Origin: Nymphaea colorata
Taxonomy: Eukaryota; Streptophyta; Magnoliopsida; Nymphaeales; Nymphaeaceae
NCBI RefSeq assembly: GCF_008831285.2
Contig: NC_045145.1
Location: forward strand, 6,262,802 to 6,326,801
Direction: 5' to 3'
DNA: 64,000 nucleotides
The notes under the pieces were generated by a model, which ran no database searches, was not told the origin of the DNA, and saw only the letters and a list, made by a program, of their open reading frames with translations. Shown piece by piece: positions 1 to 10,620 of this stretch; the first letter of the stretch is position 1; each line of letters starts with the position of its first letter. Position numbers and translations under genes: made by a program.

Positions 1-1110
1 TTACTTGAAAATTTAGTAAAGAAAGAAGTCCTTGTATGAGGGCTTCATATTCAATCATGTTATGGGTACATATAAAGTGAGTTTCAAAGAGTATGAGATT
101 ATTTCATCTTCCAGAGTGATAAGTAGAATGCTTATACAGGCTCCCATTATGTTTCTGGATCTATCAAAGTACATATTCCATATTGGAACTGTTTCCAATC
201 TTAGTACATGTTCGTTCAGAAACTCATCATTCGTTCTGATTTCCTCATACTAGAAAAAGTTTGCTAACTGATTCGAAATTGTGTGTGCTTTGATTGACTT
301 CTGGGACACATATTCAAGACCATATTACATCAACAAAACTTACAATTTGGCGATCCGCCCATTAAGGAAGGGCTGCTTCAAGATATATTTAAGAGGGTTT
401 AGCTTCTGACACATCCAAACCAATGCTAAACTAGTTTTTTTTTATCGAAAAGTATTTCTTTTCATATTGAACAAAAGTTTTGCTGACATAATATATTACA
501 TGCTCGATGCGACTTCATACTTTATATTGTGCCAAAAAGCCGCTATATGCTGAATCATTTACTTTGATGTAAAATAGTAATGGTCTATCCAACCGAGGGG
601 TTTTAGGATTGGTGGATTTAGAATGTATTTCTTGATCTTTTCAAATGATTGTTGTCACTCAAAACCCCATTCATACTTGACGTCTTTCCTTAGTAGCTAG
701 TTGAATGGTTCGCGTCTCATGGCTCAATTGGAGATGAATCGTTTGATGGACTGGATTCACCCTTGCAAACTTTGTAGTTCCTTAATATTGGTTGGTGGTG
801 GCATATCGATGATTACTTTTGCTTGGGTATGATCCATTTTGATCCTCCTATTCCTGACCATGAAACCCAAAATTTACCCAACCTTAAGCACACATTTTTT
901 GGGATTCAAACGAAGCTTGTACTATAAGACGATATATGCATCGATGGTTTTGTGCATTTGGTCATGGAAGATAGCAGTCGTAGGTCTTTGATTAGTTGCT
1001 TCAGTATTTCTTAACCCAAACGGCATCACCGTATAACAGAAAGTGCTCCAGGGTGTAGTAAAAGCGGTCTTAGGTTAATCATTGACTGCTAATTTGATTT
1101 AGTTATATCA
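1..1110 (-). pseudogene. Tat-type pol remnant: RT C-terminus, RNase H and second RNase H
   Basis: Conceptual minus-strand translation around 830-910 gives a stretch like LRLNPKKCVLKVG followed by LGFMV, the usual RT thumb region of gypsy elements. Around 640-720 it gives RKDVKYEWGFE, the start of the RNase H connection. Near 180-250 it gives WNMYFD, the usual start of the additional RNase H of Tat elements, followed by a relic of the ILL(V/I)SPEG strand. Several in-frame stops and at least one frameshift interrupt it. The gene would have supplied reverse transcription and RNA-template degradation in cytoplasmic particles. It runs off the window at position 1. Confidence 0.6.
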
Positions 1111-1614
1111 TTAATATCCACCCATAAAAAAGAACATTGCGTAGCCAGTAGTACTATCTATCAATAAATCAATGTTCATAAGTGGGTAATTGTCTTTCGG
1201 TGTGACTTTGTTCAGGTCTCGAAAATCAATGCATAGCTTGACTTTGCCATTCTTCTTATGGACCACCACAATATTAGCCAACCATTCGGGGTAATCAATA
1301 GTGCGAATAAATTTTACTTTTATAAGGTCTTCTAATCCTTCTTTTATGGCCTCTTCTAGTCGACCATCAAGCTTGCACAATTTTTGTTTAACTGACTTGC
1401 AACTAGGACTTAAGGGCAAACGACGTTCAACTAGCTGGGGGTCTAAGCTCGACATATTTTCACAGGTCCATGCAAAAGCTTTTTCGTGGCTTATAAGAAA
1501 GTTCACCAATTTTTCCTTCTTGTTTACTGATAAACTGGTGCCAATTTGAAGGATCTTAGGATTCTCATTAGTTCTAATGTTAATCTCTTCAACTGAATCA
1601 TTAGCTAAGGGCAA
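1111..1614 (-). pseudogene. Tat-type reverse transcriptase N-terminal fragment
   Basis: The 167-residue open frame shows the gypsy RT entry region: a helix ending in EGLEDLIKVKFIRTIDYPEW, then WLANIVVVHKKNGKVKLCID, FRDLNKVTPKDNYPLMNIDL and LLIDSTTGYAMFFFMGGY. In active relatives the last block carries a catalytic aspartate in FMDG; here it reads FMGG, so the first catalytic Asp is lost, and the frame stops right after. The upstream residues LISHEKAFAWTCENMSSLDP match the usual spacer before RT in Tat elements. The listed methionine is only the first ATG of the open frame; the native protein would be part of a longer polyprotein. Confidence 0.75.
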
Positions 1615-2331
1615 TGGATGTTCTTGTTTTTGAATCTGAGCTAATTATGGTAATTTTGACTAGAGTATTGTCGTAGGTTCTACTTTACCAACTGCATGTT
1701 TGATAAATGCTTTATGGGGGGGACTTTCATGGAAAAAGAAGTAACTGAGACATGTTGAGTTTCGACTTCCTACAAAGAAAAGAATAAAGGAAAATTGAAC
1801 AAAATTAAAATTAATAACAAAAGATTACTTGCATTGCATAATGAAAATTTTTACATCACAAAATTCATGGGAGCATTTGAAAACAAAGGCAAATACTATC
1901 AGCCAACAAGATCTTCAAATTTCTTCAGAGTATCCCAATCCTCTGGTGCTCATTTGAAAGGGGATATTGATCGGCTGCAAGATGTCATCTTCATTCTTTT
2001 CGATGCCAATGAATGGGTAGCCACCTTTCAAAAGTAGCTAAATTCTCTTAGGGTTCCTCATGAAATGAGCATACAAGGGATGTCTTTGATAACTTAGATG
2101 ACTGCTTGAAATATTATAGGCACTTCCAGATGATTCACTTATCTCCATGCTCTGCATCCACTCTTTCAAAGGTCATTCCTTCGCCATTCTTATGTTGGGC
2201 ACGTCCACCGAATCAATTGGCCTAAGGAGTATTGGTTGTACCAATCTCTTGACCGGGTCCTCAGCGCGTACTGTGATTTCTGACGAGCCAAAATTCTATT
2301 TGAGACATTGATGAAGAATGGACGAAATTCT
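1615..2331 (-). pseudogene. Degenerate protease-to-RT spacer of the Tat element
   Basis: This stretch joins the protease-like block to the RT block. In one minus frame it gives SSILHQCLK and, further on, ILLRPIDSVDVPNIRMAK, text like the conserved segment after the protease of Tat polyproteins (WLHxxxAVPSTLHQCLK in relatives). It is split over frames. No separate function is proposed. Confidence 0.4.
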
Positions 2332-2916
2332 TCATACTTCATGAATCCAAGGTTGTCCCAAGAGTAAGTTATATGACGTTGGTACATCCATCACATAGAA
2401 TGTAATGCAATGACTGGTGCATTCGATGATCATATCCATGTTGAGAGTACTTTTGCTATTCATGCTTTGACTATCGTATCTGTAGATCTTGGTATCATCA
2501 GGTTGATATTTGTCTTCAGAAAATCCCAATGCTTTGGTCATGAGATCAAAACAAATATTTAAACCACTTCCTCCATGGATCAATACATATGATACAATCA
2601 TCTTATTAACTTGGATGACGATGTAAAGAGCATCTTTATGATAATATCCCCATTTTGAGAGGTCATTTTTTGAAAAAGAAATTGACCGGTCCTTAGAAAC
2701 CCGAATCCAGTCTTCCTTAATCATACGTTCTTCCAAGGGAATGACATCATCCAAGTAGCATGGATCTTTGTTTGATGAGTTATCTGATGGCTCATTATTG
2801 CCGCCTCGCAAGAGAAAAGTCTTTGGAATTATGCTAGTTTTTTTGGATGAATTTTTTACCTTGCTGTGCATCATACCAATAAAGTCTAGAGGTTTCTTAC
2901 TTCGATTCATCATCAT
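2332..2916 (-). pseudogene. Tat-type protease-like region
   Basis: The 194-residue frame reads VIQVNKMIVSYVLIHGGSGL followed by NICFDLMTKALG, then a middle block ending in YVMDVPTSYNLLLGQPWIHE. The last segment is the characteristic C-terminal strand of retropepsins in this lineage (YNxLLGRPWIH). Relatives have a catalytic aspartate in the VLID-GS-N motif; here the triad reads IHGGS, so the aspartate is replaced by histidine and the enzyme should be dead. The N-terminal third, from MMMNRSKKPLDFIGMM, is a linker without a recognised domain. The role in an active element is cleavage of the gag-pol polyprotein. Confidence 0.65.
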
Positions 2917-2946
2917 GACTTGGTATGAAGTGCTTTCATCACAATG

Positions 2947-3210
2947 TCAGATGTGCTCCTGCGGATGATACGAGAGTTGAGTGCCTATGTTGATTGTGGC
3001 TACTGTTGCCTTTCTATGATTATGAAATGAATTCCTTAATACCTCAGGGATACTATCATCATCAACCTTGAGATCCTTGTTGATGAAATTTTGGATAATG
3101 TTTTTGATGACAAAACCATCCTCAGTGTCATGACCAGGGACACAATGAAACTTACATAGTTTTTCTTTATTACCTCCCATCATTTTCAAAGGTTCTGAAA
3201 TTTTTGGCAC
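2947..3210 (-). pseudogene. gag C-terminal zinc-knuckle region, degenerate
   Basis: The frame contains KLCKFHCVPGHDTEDGFVIK. Tat gag proteins have C-x2-H-x3-GH-x-TEDC here; the last cysteine has become glycine (TEDG), so zinc binding is unlikely. The following residues LVKNIIQ-like and VLRNSFHNHRKA resemble the linker to the protease. The 20157-23280 copy has the same region near 22980-23230 in a shifted frame. Confidence 0.55.
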
Positions 3211-3396
3211 TACGACAGTTCCTTTGGCAAGGAGGTATTCTAGGATCTTCTTCTGAGGTTGACTAAGAGGAGTGAACTTTCAATCATAACTCTAGCTTAG
3301 GTGTTTGTTCCTTCATTCGTCATTTCCTTTGGATAGCTGTGTGTTTTTCATGTGGTTTGCCTCCTTGTCATGCTTATAACTATCGCCGTTGTCTTT

Positions 3397-3935
3397 TCAA
3401 GTGCCAGAATTTGCTATGAAATGAGTGAACAACTGTCCTCTTCCTCCTTTCTTACCATCTTCTTTATATTTGGGCACAATGATTCCATCAAAATCTCCTT
3501 CTTCAATTCTTTCTTCTATTGAATCTGCTTGTTCAATCAACTCGGTGAAGGTCTTGATTGGGGCATTGCAGATGAGACTTTTCAAGGGTTGAGCTTCTTT
3601 ATCTTATTGCATTGGATTCTCCATTTTTGGATGAATTCTCGAGCCTTTTCTCATTGTTTTTGACAGAGACTGCAAAGGGTGCTAAGGGTTGGAGCCATGG
3701 AAACATTTTGCTCAAATCTCTCGACGAACATGTTCACCAACCTATCAAATTCCTTCAGTTTAACTGAGTTAACATTTTCTTTGTACCATTGTACTGGGAT
3801 GCCATCAAGTCTTCTTGGAAAGTAGTAAAACAAAGCTCTGTTATTTGCTTGTATCTTATAGCAAATAATTGATGAATGTTGAAATATGAACGTATGGGCA
3901 GGTGGTTCCATCATATTTGATGAAATCTTGGGCAA
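3397..3935 (-). pseudogene. gag core of the Tat element, two frame segments
   Basis: Two open pieces (3935-3651 and 3585-3397) cover the retrotransposon gag core. The first shows a block ending FPRRLDGIPVQWYKENVNSV and KEFDRLVNMFVERFEQN, matching the usual AxxWFxxL...WxDLxxAFxxqF pattern of the gag capsid helix bundle. The second shows LICNAPIKTFTELIEQADSI, like the TFEELxxRAxxIE segment that follows. They lie in different frames with a gap between, so the gene is broken. In an active element this forms the virus-like particle shell. Confidence 0.6.
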
Positions 3936-4066
3936 ACCTTCATGTCTTTGTCCCCTTCAATGCCTAAGTAGTAATCCTCGCATGAGTATGAACGTTTTCC
4001 TTTCCCCCTACTTTCAAGGTTGCTCATTCTTTTCTCCCTTTTGTAAAACTTGCGCTTAGTTGAACT

Positions 4067-4336
4067 TTATTCATCACTTGATTTGACTAATTCTGGCTTT
4101 GTCTTTTTCTTCTTGCCCTTGATATCTTTTACTTTCTCTTTAGAACTCTCGCTGTCGGAGCTACAACTCGGGATGTACTTCTTTGTCTTTTTGCTTTTCT
4201 TGGCATGCTTTCTCTTTCTTTTTTGGCTTCTCCTCCAAACTTTCGCTTGTGATAGGGCTAGGTGAACTGCTTCCCCAATGATTTCTTTTCCTTTCTTGCT
4301 TTTCTTTGTTGTCTTTTTCTTCTTGAGCAGAAGCAA
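4067..4336 (-). pseudogene. Lysine-rich gag linker
   Basis: An 89-residue frame very rich in Lys and Ser, with KKKKTTKKSKKGKE near the start and SSDSESSKEKVKDIKGKKKK later. It lies between the gag N-terminal part (4713-4450) and the core (3935). It may have been a basic, nuclear-localisation-like or nucleic-acid-binding linker, which is inference from composition only. Confidence 0.4.
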
Positions 4337-4449
4337 TTCAGACTTTTCCTCCTTATTAGTTGCTGAGTGAATCTAGATAATCTTCATCTCAATTCATAGG
4401 AGAGAGTTTGTTGTTTTTTTTTTGTTTCTTTTTTTGTTTAGCCAACTTT

Positions 4450-5840
4450 TCAGTTGCTAGTTATGGAGTAACCATTAGGGCCTTTTGTTCTTCTTGCTCT
4501 CTCATAAATCACTCTATGAACAACCAAAACATATGGGTAGACTTCTGGTTCGATTGCTAGGAAACCGAGTGTTTCTAGCATGAGATCAGATGATGAAGCC
4601 TCATTTTGAGGAGTCTGCTTAGCTTGTGCTCTAGTTTCAACCATCCTGTTGGCTTTCAAGTATTCACTTATAAGACATAAAAATGAAAAGTCATTGGAAG
4701 GAAATGGTGACAAAATGAAAGTTTATATTGCATTAAGAGACTTAAAATTATATCCAAAGAAAACATTTAACTAAAATGACAACGACTGAAGACGAGATAA
4801 AAAATACAAAGTTGACAACAAAAACTTTTTAAGGATGGATAGTGGTTGGTTGGCATCTGACTACTTGGCGTATTCATTCTTTACTACTAGGCATGTGAAC
4901 CAAGTGTATGATATCTGCATCTTCTATTCTTGTCGAGCTACTGCAAATAATGTCGTCTATTGAAGAAAGCTGAGGTCAAATTCGAAAATAGCTCCAATTG
5001 GTGTATGCATAGAAATCTTCTGTCTCAGAGAGAATTGTCTCATGCATCTATCAACATAATAATAAACTATGAAATAAGGGCCCAAGAATGTGGTATGACT
5101 ATGATAATGGTGAGTGTATCTAGGTGGATTCTGGTGACAATCATAATAGTTCCAAATGATTTCTTCATCATCTAACTGCTCATTCAAACAATGGAATTGT
5201 TCTAAGACTGTCAATGTTCCATCAGTGTTTCTGAATATACTGGCTTGGGGTCCCGCGTGCTTGAGGAACCACAATTGTAAAACATATGTGCATCATTTTA
5301 CAAAGTTAACATTTCCAATAGTGAAGCAGGTGAGTCCTCAGTAAAGAAAATCCAAGGCTGTCATTGCCACCTATGTGTCGGGTCCCACTATGTCCCCATA
5401 TTTGGAAAAGTTGGATAATAAGAACATTTAGGAGGTCAGTTCTATTAGTGAAAATAGTTACTCTTACTGTTCAAAGCAGCATATAATGTTTAACTCTTCC
5501 TATGACTTTTCGAGATAAGGTGTAAGGTTCAACATAGACTCTAAACTCTTCATATAGATTTTTTAGGTAGATGCTCTGACTCTCATAGTTTTCTACTAGG
5601 GGCCAAGTTTTTCGTCCAGTAAAGTGAGCTATAAGGTCATTTGCATTAACCTTAGTCAGGTTTATAAGGAACTATTTCTCCAATGGGTCATTTGGATCAC
5701 AAATAGGTGTAGGAAGGTCTAGTATTTCGACAAATTCATCTAATAATACTGTAATTTCTCAAAACAAAAAAGAAGAGGTTCTTGGGTTCCATCATTCGCC
5801 AATTGCATGTACCAAATTCTCATCCACTGACTGCATTCCT
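4450..5840 (-). pseudogene. gag N-terminal region of the Tat element, plant-mobile-domain-like
   Basis: Frame 5274-4957 contains DRCMRQFSLRQKIS, like the (R)VxRQFGxxQxIP motif of plant mobile-domain proteins and Tat gag N-termini. Frame 4713-4450 begins MVETRAQAKQTPQNEASSSD after a short lead, typical of the segment just before the gag core. The minus strand between 5840 and 5400 also gives gag-like text (WPLVENYESQ, LYEEFRVYVEP) across stops. All pieces are colinear with the downstream gag but in several frames. Confidence 0.45.
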
Positions 5841-5987
5841 CCGGCTGCCACTATCTCTAGCCCACATTCTTCAAAGTAAGAAGGAAACATCCGAGAGAAG
5901 GTGAGATGCCAAGATCGATACCACTCCAGAGCCAAAGGTTTAGACTCAAGAGAAATATAAGCAGACCGTTCAAGTCCTTTTCCAAAG

Positions 5988-7174
5988 TTCTTTCTACTGT
6001 ATGAGTTAAGCTATCGTTTGGCGACCACGTCCGAATGAAACTGGCGAGGACTCTTACCCCAGGCATTGAAGTCATTTTCCTTCTCCGAAACCGACGACCG
6101 ATTCTTAGCTACGGCAGCATCACTGATCTTAAGAGCATGGAAGTTCTTCATTTGGTTGGACATCGACGAGATTAGGGTCGACTTGCCGCCCTCCCTCTGA
6201 TTGCATCTACTTTCAGATGGGGATCATCACGGCTTGACGTCGCCCCATCTTTTTACCTTACAAAATGAAGACCGTGAACTCAAACTTGTTTTCTTCTTGC
6301 GTGTCATCCATGCGTTTATTTTATTTCACATGTTCATCTATTATTGTTAGGACATCTATCATGTATGTCCTCCTCCCATGTTTCCATGTGTTGCAAGTAT
6401 TGTTAGTTTATTATGTGTTCATCTATTTTCTTCAATACGTTTTCATCTATGGTTAATACCAAATGTTATCATAAATTCATAACCATTTTCTGAATCGAAT
6501 CCAAAAAACTTATGATTCAGGAAATAAGTTGAATAGAATCGTTTAAAATTTTGCCAAAAATATAAGATTTCTACAAAAGATAAAAAATAGTTAAAAATGT
6601 AAACAGTTTATTGAAGTGGTCACAATACTAATTCAGCAACAATAATTTAATTAAAACAGGGGAAAATGTTGTGAAAGTTGAAGGCTTACTTTATTCGGAC
6701 CTTCTCACTCCTCTCTCTTTCTAAATGTTTATAATTGCATCTTGAACTTATTATATTTTCTTTCAAATTTTTTAAGCGCATTAGTTCATGCTGTTTTTTT
6801 GTGCTTTATGGTAGCTATGTTCAATCATTTACCGAATCTATTGAAGAATATTTATTACATTATTTTGTTTTATATAAATAAATATAAAAACATCAAGAAT
6901 TTACATTAGCACAAATTATCTTTTTTATTATATATTTTTTCGTGGATGTTTTTTTTTGGTTTTTTTGTCTTTTATTTCTAGATTAAACTTGTTCTCCTTT
7001 TGAAAGATCTTCTTAGTATTGTAGTCATTTTGATCACTTTTGTTGTTATTTTTATGAATATTATATAATTGACAAATTTGTCCGTGAAGCTTACGCTTCA
7101 ATTAACGCCTCCCTTCGCCTTGCCTCATGAGAGGTTCAACTTCTCGCCTCGCTTTATCGCCTTTTACAACATTG
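5988..7174. repeat. Left arm of a ~1.19-kb inverted repeat
   Basis: The sequence from TTCTTTCTACTGTATGAG (5988) to CTTTTACAACATTG (ending 7174) recurs in reverse complement at 8303-9491 with only scattered substitutions and small indels. The first ~270 bases, read on the minus strand, are exon-like (see 9235-9468); the rest is AT-rich. The inner end is a cluster of GCCTC/GAGGCG words (7080-7165). No target duplication was seen outside the arms. Confidence 0.9.
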
Positions 7175-8302
7175 CATTTGAGAGTGTAAAACATTTTGCT
7201 AACATTTGAAGATCACTTTTTAAAGTAACTTTATTGTTCCCTTAAGACTTTAAGTATGGTTGAGGTTTTGCTTTAATTCAGTTACTACCTAACTAGAGCT
7301 CCATCTCATCTTGCTTAAGTTCTTTTAGAGAGGTGCTTGTGATCATTTATGATTTTAATTGAATGTGGATGTATGAATGCATCGAACCTACATGATTAGA
7401 AGCAAATCAATTATTCATACAATAACATTCATCTAAAAGCATTCATACCATAACATACATCTAAGTTTTTTTATTTTTATTTGTATAATTGTCATAAATA
7501 ATTTTATAAAAAGGGAAAAGTTTTTGAAAATGGAATGAGGTTGTAGACCATGGAGCATGACTCCAATATTGGGTCATTACTTGATTTTTAGGCTTGGTGA
7601 AGTCAACAAATGAAAAGTTAAAACGTTAAATCTTGGGAGAAAAATATCCAAAAGGATGGAAAAGAGAAAATACTTTAATCCGAGAGGAATAGAAAGAAAG
7701 AGAGAGAAAAGAGATTTTAAATATAACAAAAAAAAGGTTTAAAGAGAGAGGGATACATATTTTTATACGTATTATATATATATATATATATATTTGTAAA
7801 AGAAGATATTTAACTTGAAGAGAGAAACAAAAGATTCAAAAGAGGGAAAATGTAACACACGTATATATTCATTCATATGTATATGAAAATTCGTAAAAGA
7901 ATATGTTGAATCCTAGAGGGAGCGAGAGAAAGAGAGATAGTCGTGTGAAAGTATAAATATATAACATGTATATACGTATAGGTCTTCATGAGATTTGAAA
8001 TCAAGAAATAACTTGAAGTTATTCGACTTTGATTTTTTTATATAGGGCGGAGAGGAACTTGGGCTCATACAAGAGCCTACGCTAAGTCTCCAAGACCTCA
8101 TTAAAGATGGTTCTTGCTATTGAAAATCTTTTGAAAAACATGATTCCAAATATTTTATTCATCAATATCAACCCTTATTATTTCATTGTTACAAGAGAAT
8201 ATATTTCTCCCACCATTGGGTAAGGAAGAAAACCAAGCAACGTAATAAAACATAATTGAGGTTCCTAATCAGATGATTAAGAAAGAAACTAAACGTAAGA
8301 AT
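7175..8302. repeat. Spacer of the inverted repeat; copy 1 (part a) of a dispersed repeat
   Basis: This segment is colinear with about 13210-14600. Shared landmarks are TTTTGCTTTAAT followed by GTTACTA and CATCTTGCTTAAG (7270-7320 and 13246-13303), AAAAGTTTTTGAAA with GGGTTGTA-type text (7517 and 13543), a long purine-rich GA tract (7640-7960 and 13670-14130), and GGAACTTGG with GAGAGCCTA-like text (8055 and 14224). No coding region was seen. It may be part of an LTR or leader of a large retroelement, which is inference. Confidence 0.65.
7768..7793. repeat. (TA)n microsatellite
   Basis: A short uninterrupted TA tract inside the purine-rich part of the dispersed repeat. Confidence 0.9.
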
Positions 8303-9491
8303 CAATGTTGTAAAAGGCGATAAAGCGAGGCGAAGCGTTGAACCTCTCATGAGGCGAGGCGAAGCGAGGCGTTAATTGAAGCGTAAGCTTCATAGACAAA
8401 TTTGTGAATTATATAATATTCATAAAAATAACAACAAAAGTGAGCAAAATGACTACAATACTAAGAAGCTCTTTCAAAAGGAGAACAAGTTTAATCTAGA
8501 AATAAAGACAAAAAAACAAAAAAAAAAACATCCACAAAAAAATATATGATAAAAAAGATAATTTGTGCTACTGTAAATTTTTGATGTTTTTATATTTATT
8601 TATATAAAACAAAATAATGTAATAAATATTCTTCAATTGATTCGGTAAATGATTGAACATAGCTACCATAAAGCACAAAAAAGCAGCATAAACTAATGCA
8701 CTTAAAAAATTTGAAAGAAAATATAATAAGTTAAAGATGCAATTATAAACATTTAGAAAGAAAGAGAAGGAGTGAGAAGGTCCGAATAAAGTAAGCCTTC
8801 ATCTTTCACAACATTTTCCCCTGTTTTAATTAAATTATTGTTGCTGAATTAGTATTGTGACCACTTCAATAAAGTGTTTACATTTTTAACTATTTTTATC
8901 TTTTGTAGAAATCTTATATTTTCGGCAAAATTTTAAACGATTCTATTCAACTTATTTCCTGAATCATAAGCTTTTTGGATTCGATTCAGAAAATGATTAT
9001 GAATTTATGATAACATTTGGTATTAACCATAGATGAAAACGTATTGAAGAAAATAGATGAACACATAATAAACTAACAATACTTGCAACACATGGCAACG
9101 TGGGAGGAGGACATACATGATACATGTCCTAACAATATAGATGAACACGTGAAATAAAATAAACGCATGGAAGACACGCGTGAAGAAAACAAGTTTGAGT
9201 TCACGGTCATCATTTTGTAAGGTAAAAAGATGGGGTGACGTCAAGCCGTGATGATCCCCACCTGAAAGTAGATGCAATCAAAGGGGAGGGCGGCAAGTCG
9301 ACCCTAATCTCGTCGATGTCCAACCAAATGGAGAACTTCCATGCTCTTAAGATCGGTGATGCTGCCGTAGCTAAGAATCTGTCGTCGGTTTCGGAGAAGG
9401 AAAACGACTTCAATGCTTGGGGTAAGTGTCCTCGCCAGTTTTATTCGGACGCGGTCGCCAAACGATAGCTTAACTCATACAGCAGAAAGAA
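8303..9491. repeat. Right arm of the ~1.19-kb inverted repeat
   Basis: Reverse complement of 5988-7174, from CAATGTTGTAAAAGGCG (8303) to CATACAGCAGAAAGAA (ending 9491). Because the second dispersed-repeat copy lacks any equivalent between about 14600 and 14637, the right arm plus the bases to about 9816 look like an insertion into copy 1. AAGAAT occurs at both junctions (8297-8302 and about 9813-9818) and may be a target duplication. Outer coding-like part on the plus strand, AT-rich inner part. Confidence 0.9.
9235..9468 (+). pseudogene. Exon-like fragment of unknown gene inside the inverted-repeat arm
   Basis: The frame is open from GTG at 9235 and reads DDPHLKVDAIKGEGGKSTL, later MENFHALKIGDAAVAKNLSS and VSEKENDFNAW, followed at once by GGTAAGTGT, a textbook plant splice-donor site (near 9419-9427). 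GC content and codon use differ sharply from the AT-rich surroundings, so a captured or residual host exon is likely. The left arm has the same segment on the minus strand (about 6260-6040) with a one-base deletion and donor GGTAAGA. I do not recognise the protein family. There is no credible ATG in frame at the left edge, so it is a fragment. Confidence 0.45.
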
Positions 9492-9654
9492 GGACAAAAG
9501 CGTGGAAAGAAATCTTCAATTCCATAGGCGTGCAATGATTTGGGATTGAGAAAAAAGAATTTAGGGTACAAACAATGTTTAATTAGGGCTACGTGTGAAG
9601 CCCCTTTATAATTTTATTTTATTTTTAATTTTTTAAATTAAAAAAAACTAAACA

Positions 9655-9835
9655 GACTTGAGGCATGCGCCTCAAACACGGAGCACACCCTTGATGGAGG
9701 CGTACGCCTCATTTGGTAGAGGCGCACGCTTCAGGGACGCGTGCGCCTCACACCTCTGCCTCAAAATGTTTTTTCTAAAAAACGCTTTGAGACACACTTT
9801 TTTTGTGTGAAGCGGACGCTTCTCAAGAATGTCAT
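9655..9835. repeat. Cluster of GAGGCG-type palindromes
   Basis: Four 14-base near-palindromes lie close together: GAGGCATGCGCCTC (9660-9673), GAGGCGTACGCCTC (9697-9710), GAGGCGCACGCTTC (9719-9732) and GACGCGTGCGCCTC (9736-9749), plus an arm pair around 9796-9835 (GAAGCGGACGCTTC). The surrounding DNA is AT-rich. Related GAGGCG words mark the inner ends of the inverted-repeat arms. These may be subterminal repeats that bind a transposase, which is inference. Confidence 0.7.
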
Positions 9836-10620
9836 GAAGATATATTTTATCATGTACATATTTGTGAAGGGCTTTCTCATGTTGGACAAATCCCAACTTC
9901 AAAAATCAACATAACAACAAAAAGATCTCAACCAGAACACTCATTATTGCCGTTCATTTGGTCATTAATTAAGGAAATTAACACATCATTCTTGAGCAAC
10001 ATCTCAAACATAAACAATGAGTAAAACAATATACAAAGCATATTTTTTCAGAAATACATGAAGGAATGAAATTTATTTCGCCTTGCTCATACTCCTGGTG
10101 GACTCAAGAGTTGCTCCCGATTCTGGATAGAAAATCATTAGAGTCTTCTTGCACGGCCATAGGGAGTGTCAAAAGAAAATGGAAAAAAAATGAAAACAAG
10201 ATGAGGACTACATACATCTAATATAAGTGATTTTAGGGATGACTCTCCCTTTTGGGATGATCCTAGGGTTGCCTTGGGTGAAGCTCCATGATGATGAAGG
10301 TATTCCTTCAAGAGTTTTTCTTGTGCTCCCTTGAAGATTTGAAACTTCGAGAATCTTGCTCCTAAGATTGGAGAAGAAGAAGAAAAGAAAAGAGAAATGA
10401 AAAAAGGAGCTAAGAAGAGATTGTGGAGGTATTTATAGAGAGTTTTGGAGAGAAAACTCAAATTTTGAATTTTTTTAAATTTAACAAGATTTTCATGACA
10501 ATTTCAAGTATTTTTGAATGATTTTTAATTTTTTTAAATGGGTTTTGACCAAGTAGAATTGGCCATTAGCCTGCAAATACCCCTTTGGGGTGTGGATAGG
10601 GCCAATGCCCACCCATCAGG
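9817..10620. repeat. Dispersed repeat, copy 1 (part b)
   Basis: Colinear with about 14637-15310: shared landmarks are GTTGGACAA-CCCAAC-TCAAAA-TCAA (9880-9910 and 14688-14715), GGCCAT-GGGAG (10154 and 14825), GACTACATAC (10206 and 14868) and the ending GGTTTTGAC followed by ATTGGCC-TTAGCCC (10541-10570 and 15280-15312). No coding region is supported; the open frames here do not resemble known proteins. Confidence 0.6.

Larger units (their letters stand above)
1..5850 (-). mobile_element. Degenerate Tat-type Ty3/gypsy retrotransposon, truncated by the window edge
   Basis: Reading the minus strand from right to left gives gag (about 5840 to 2950), a protease-like region (2916-2332), the RT N-terminus (1614-1111), then RT C-terminus, RNase H and a second RNase H reaching position 1. 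This order, with a second RNase H-type block after the pol RNase H, is typical of the plant Tat lineage. Frames are broken by many stops and shifts, so the copy cannot be autonomous. No LTR, primer site or target duplication was recognised; a 5' LTR would lie to the right of about 5850, where the next repeat begins. A homologous fragment lies at 20157-23280 on the same strand. Lineage is inferred from motif order and wording, not from a search. Confidence 0.75.
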
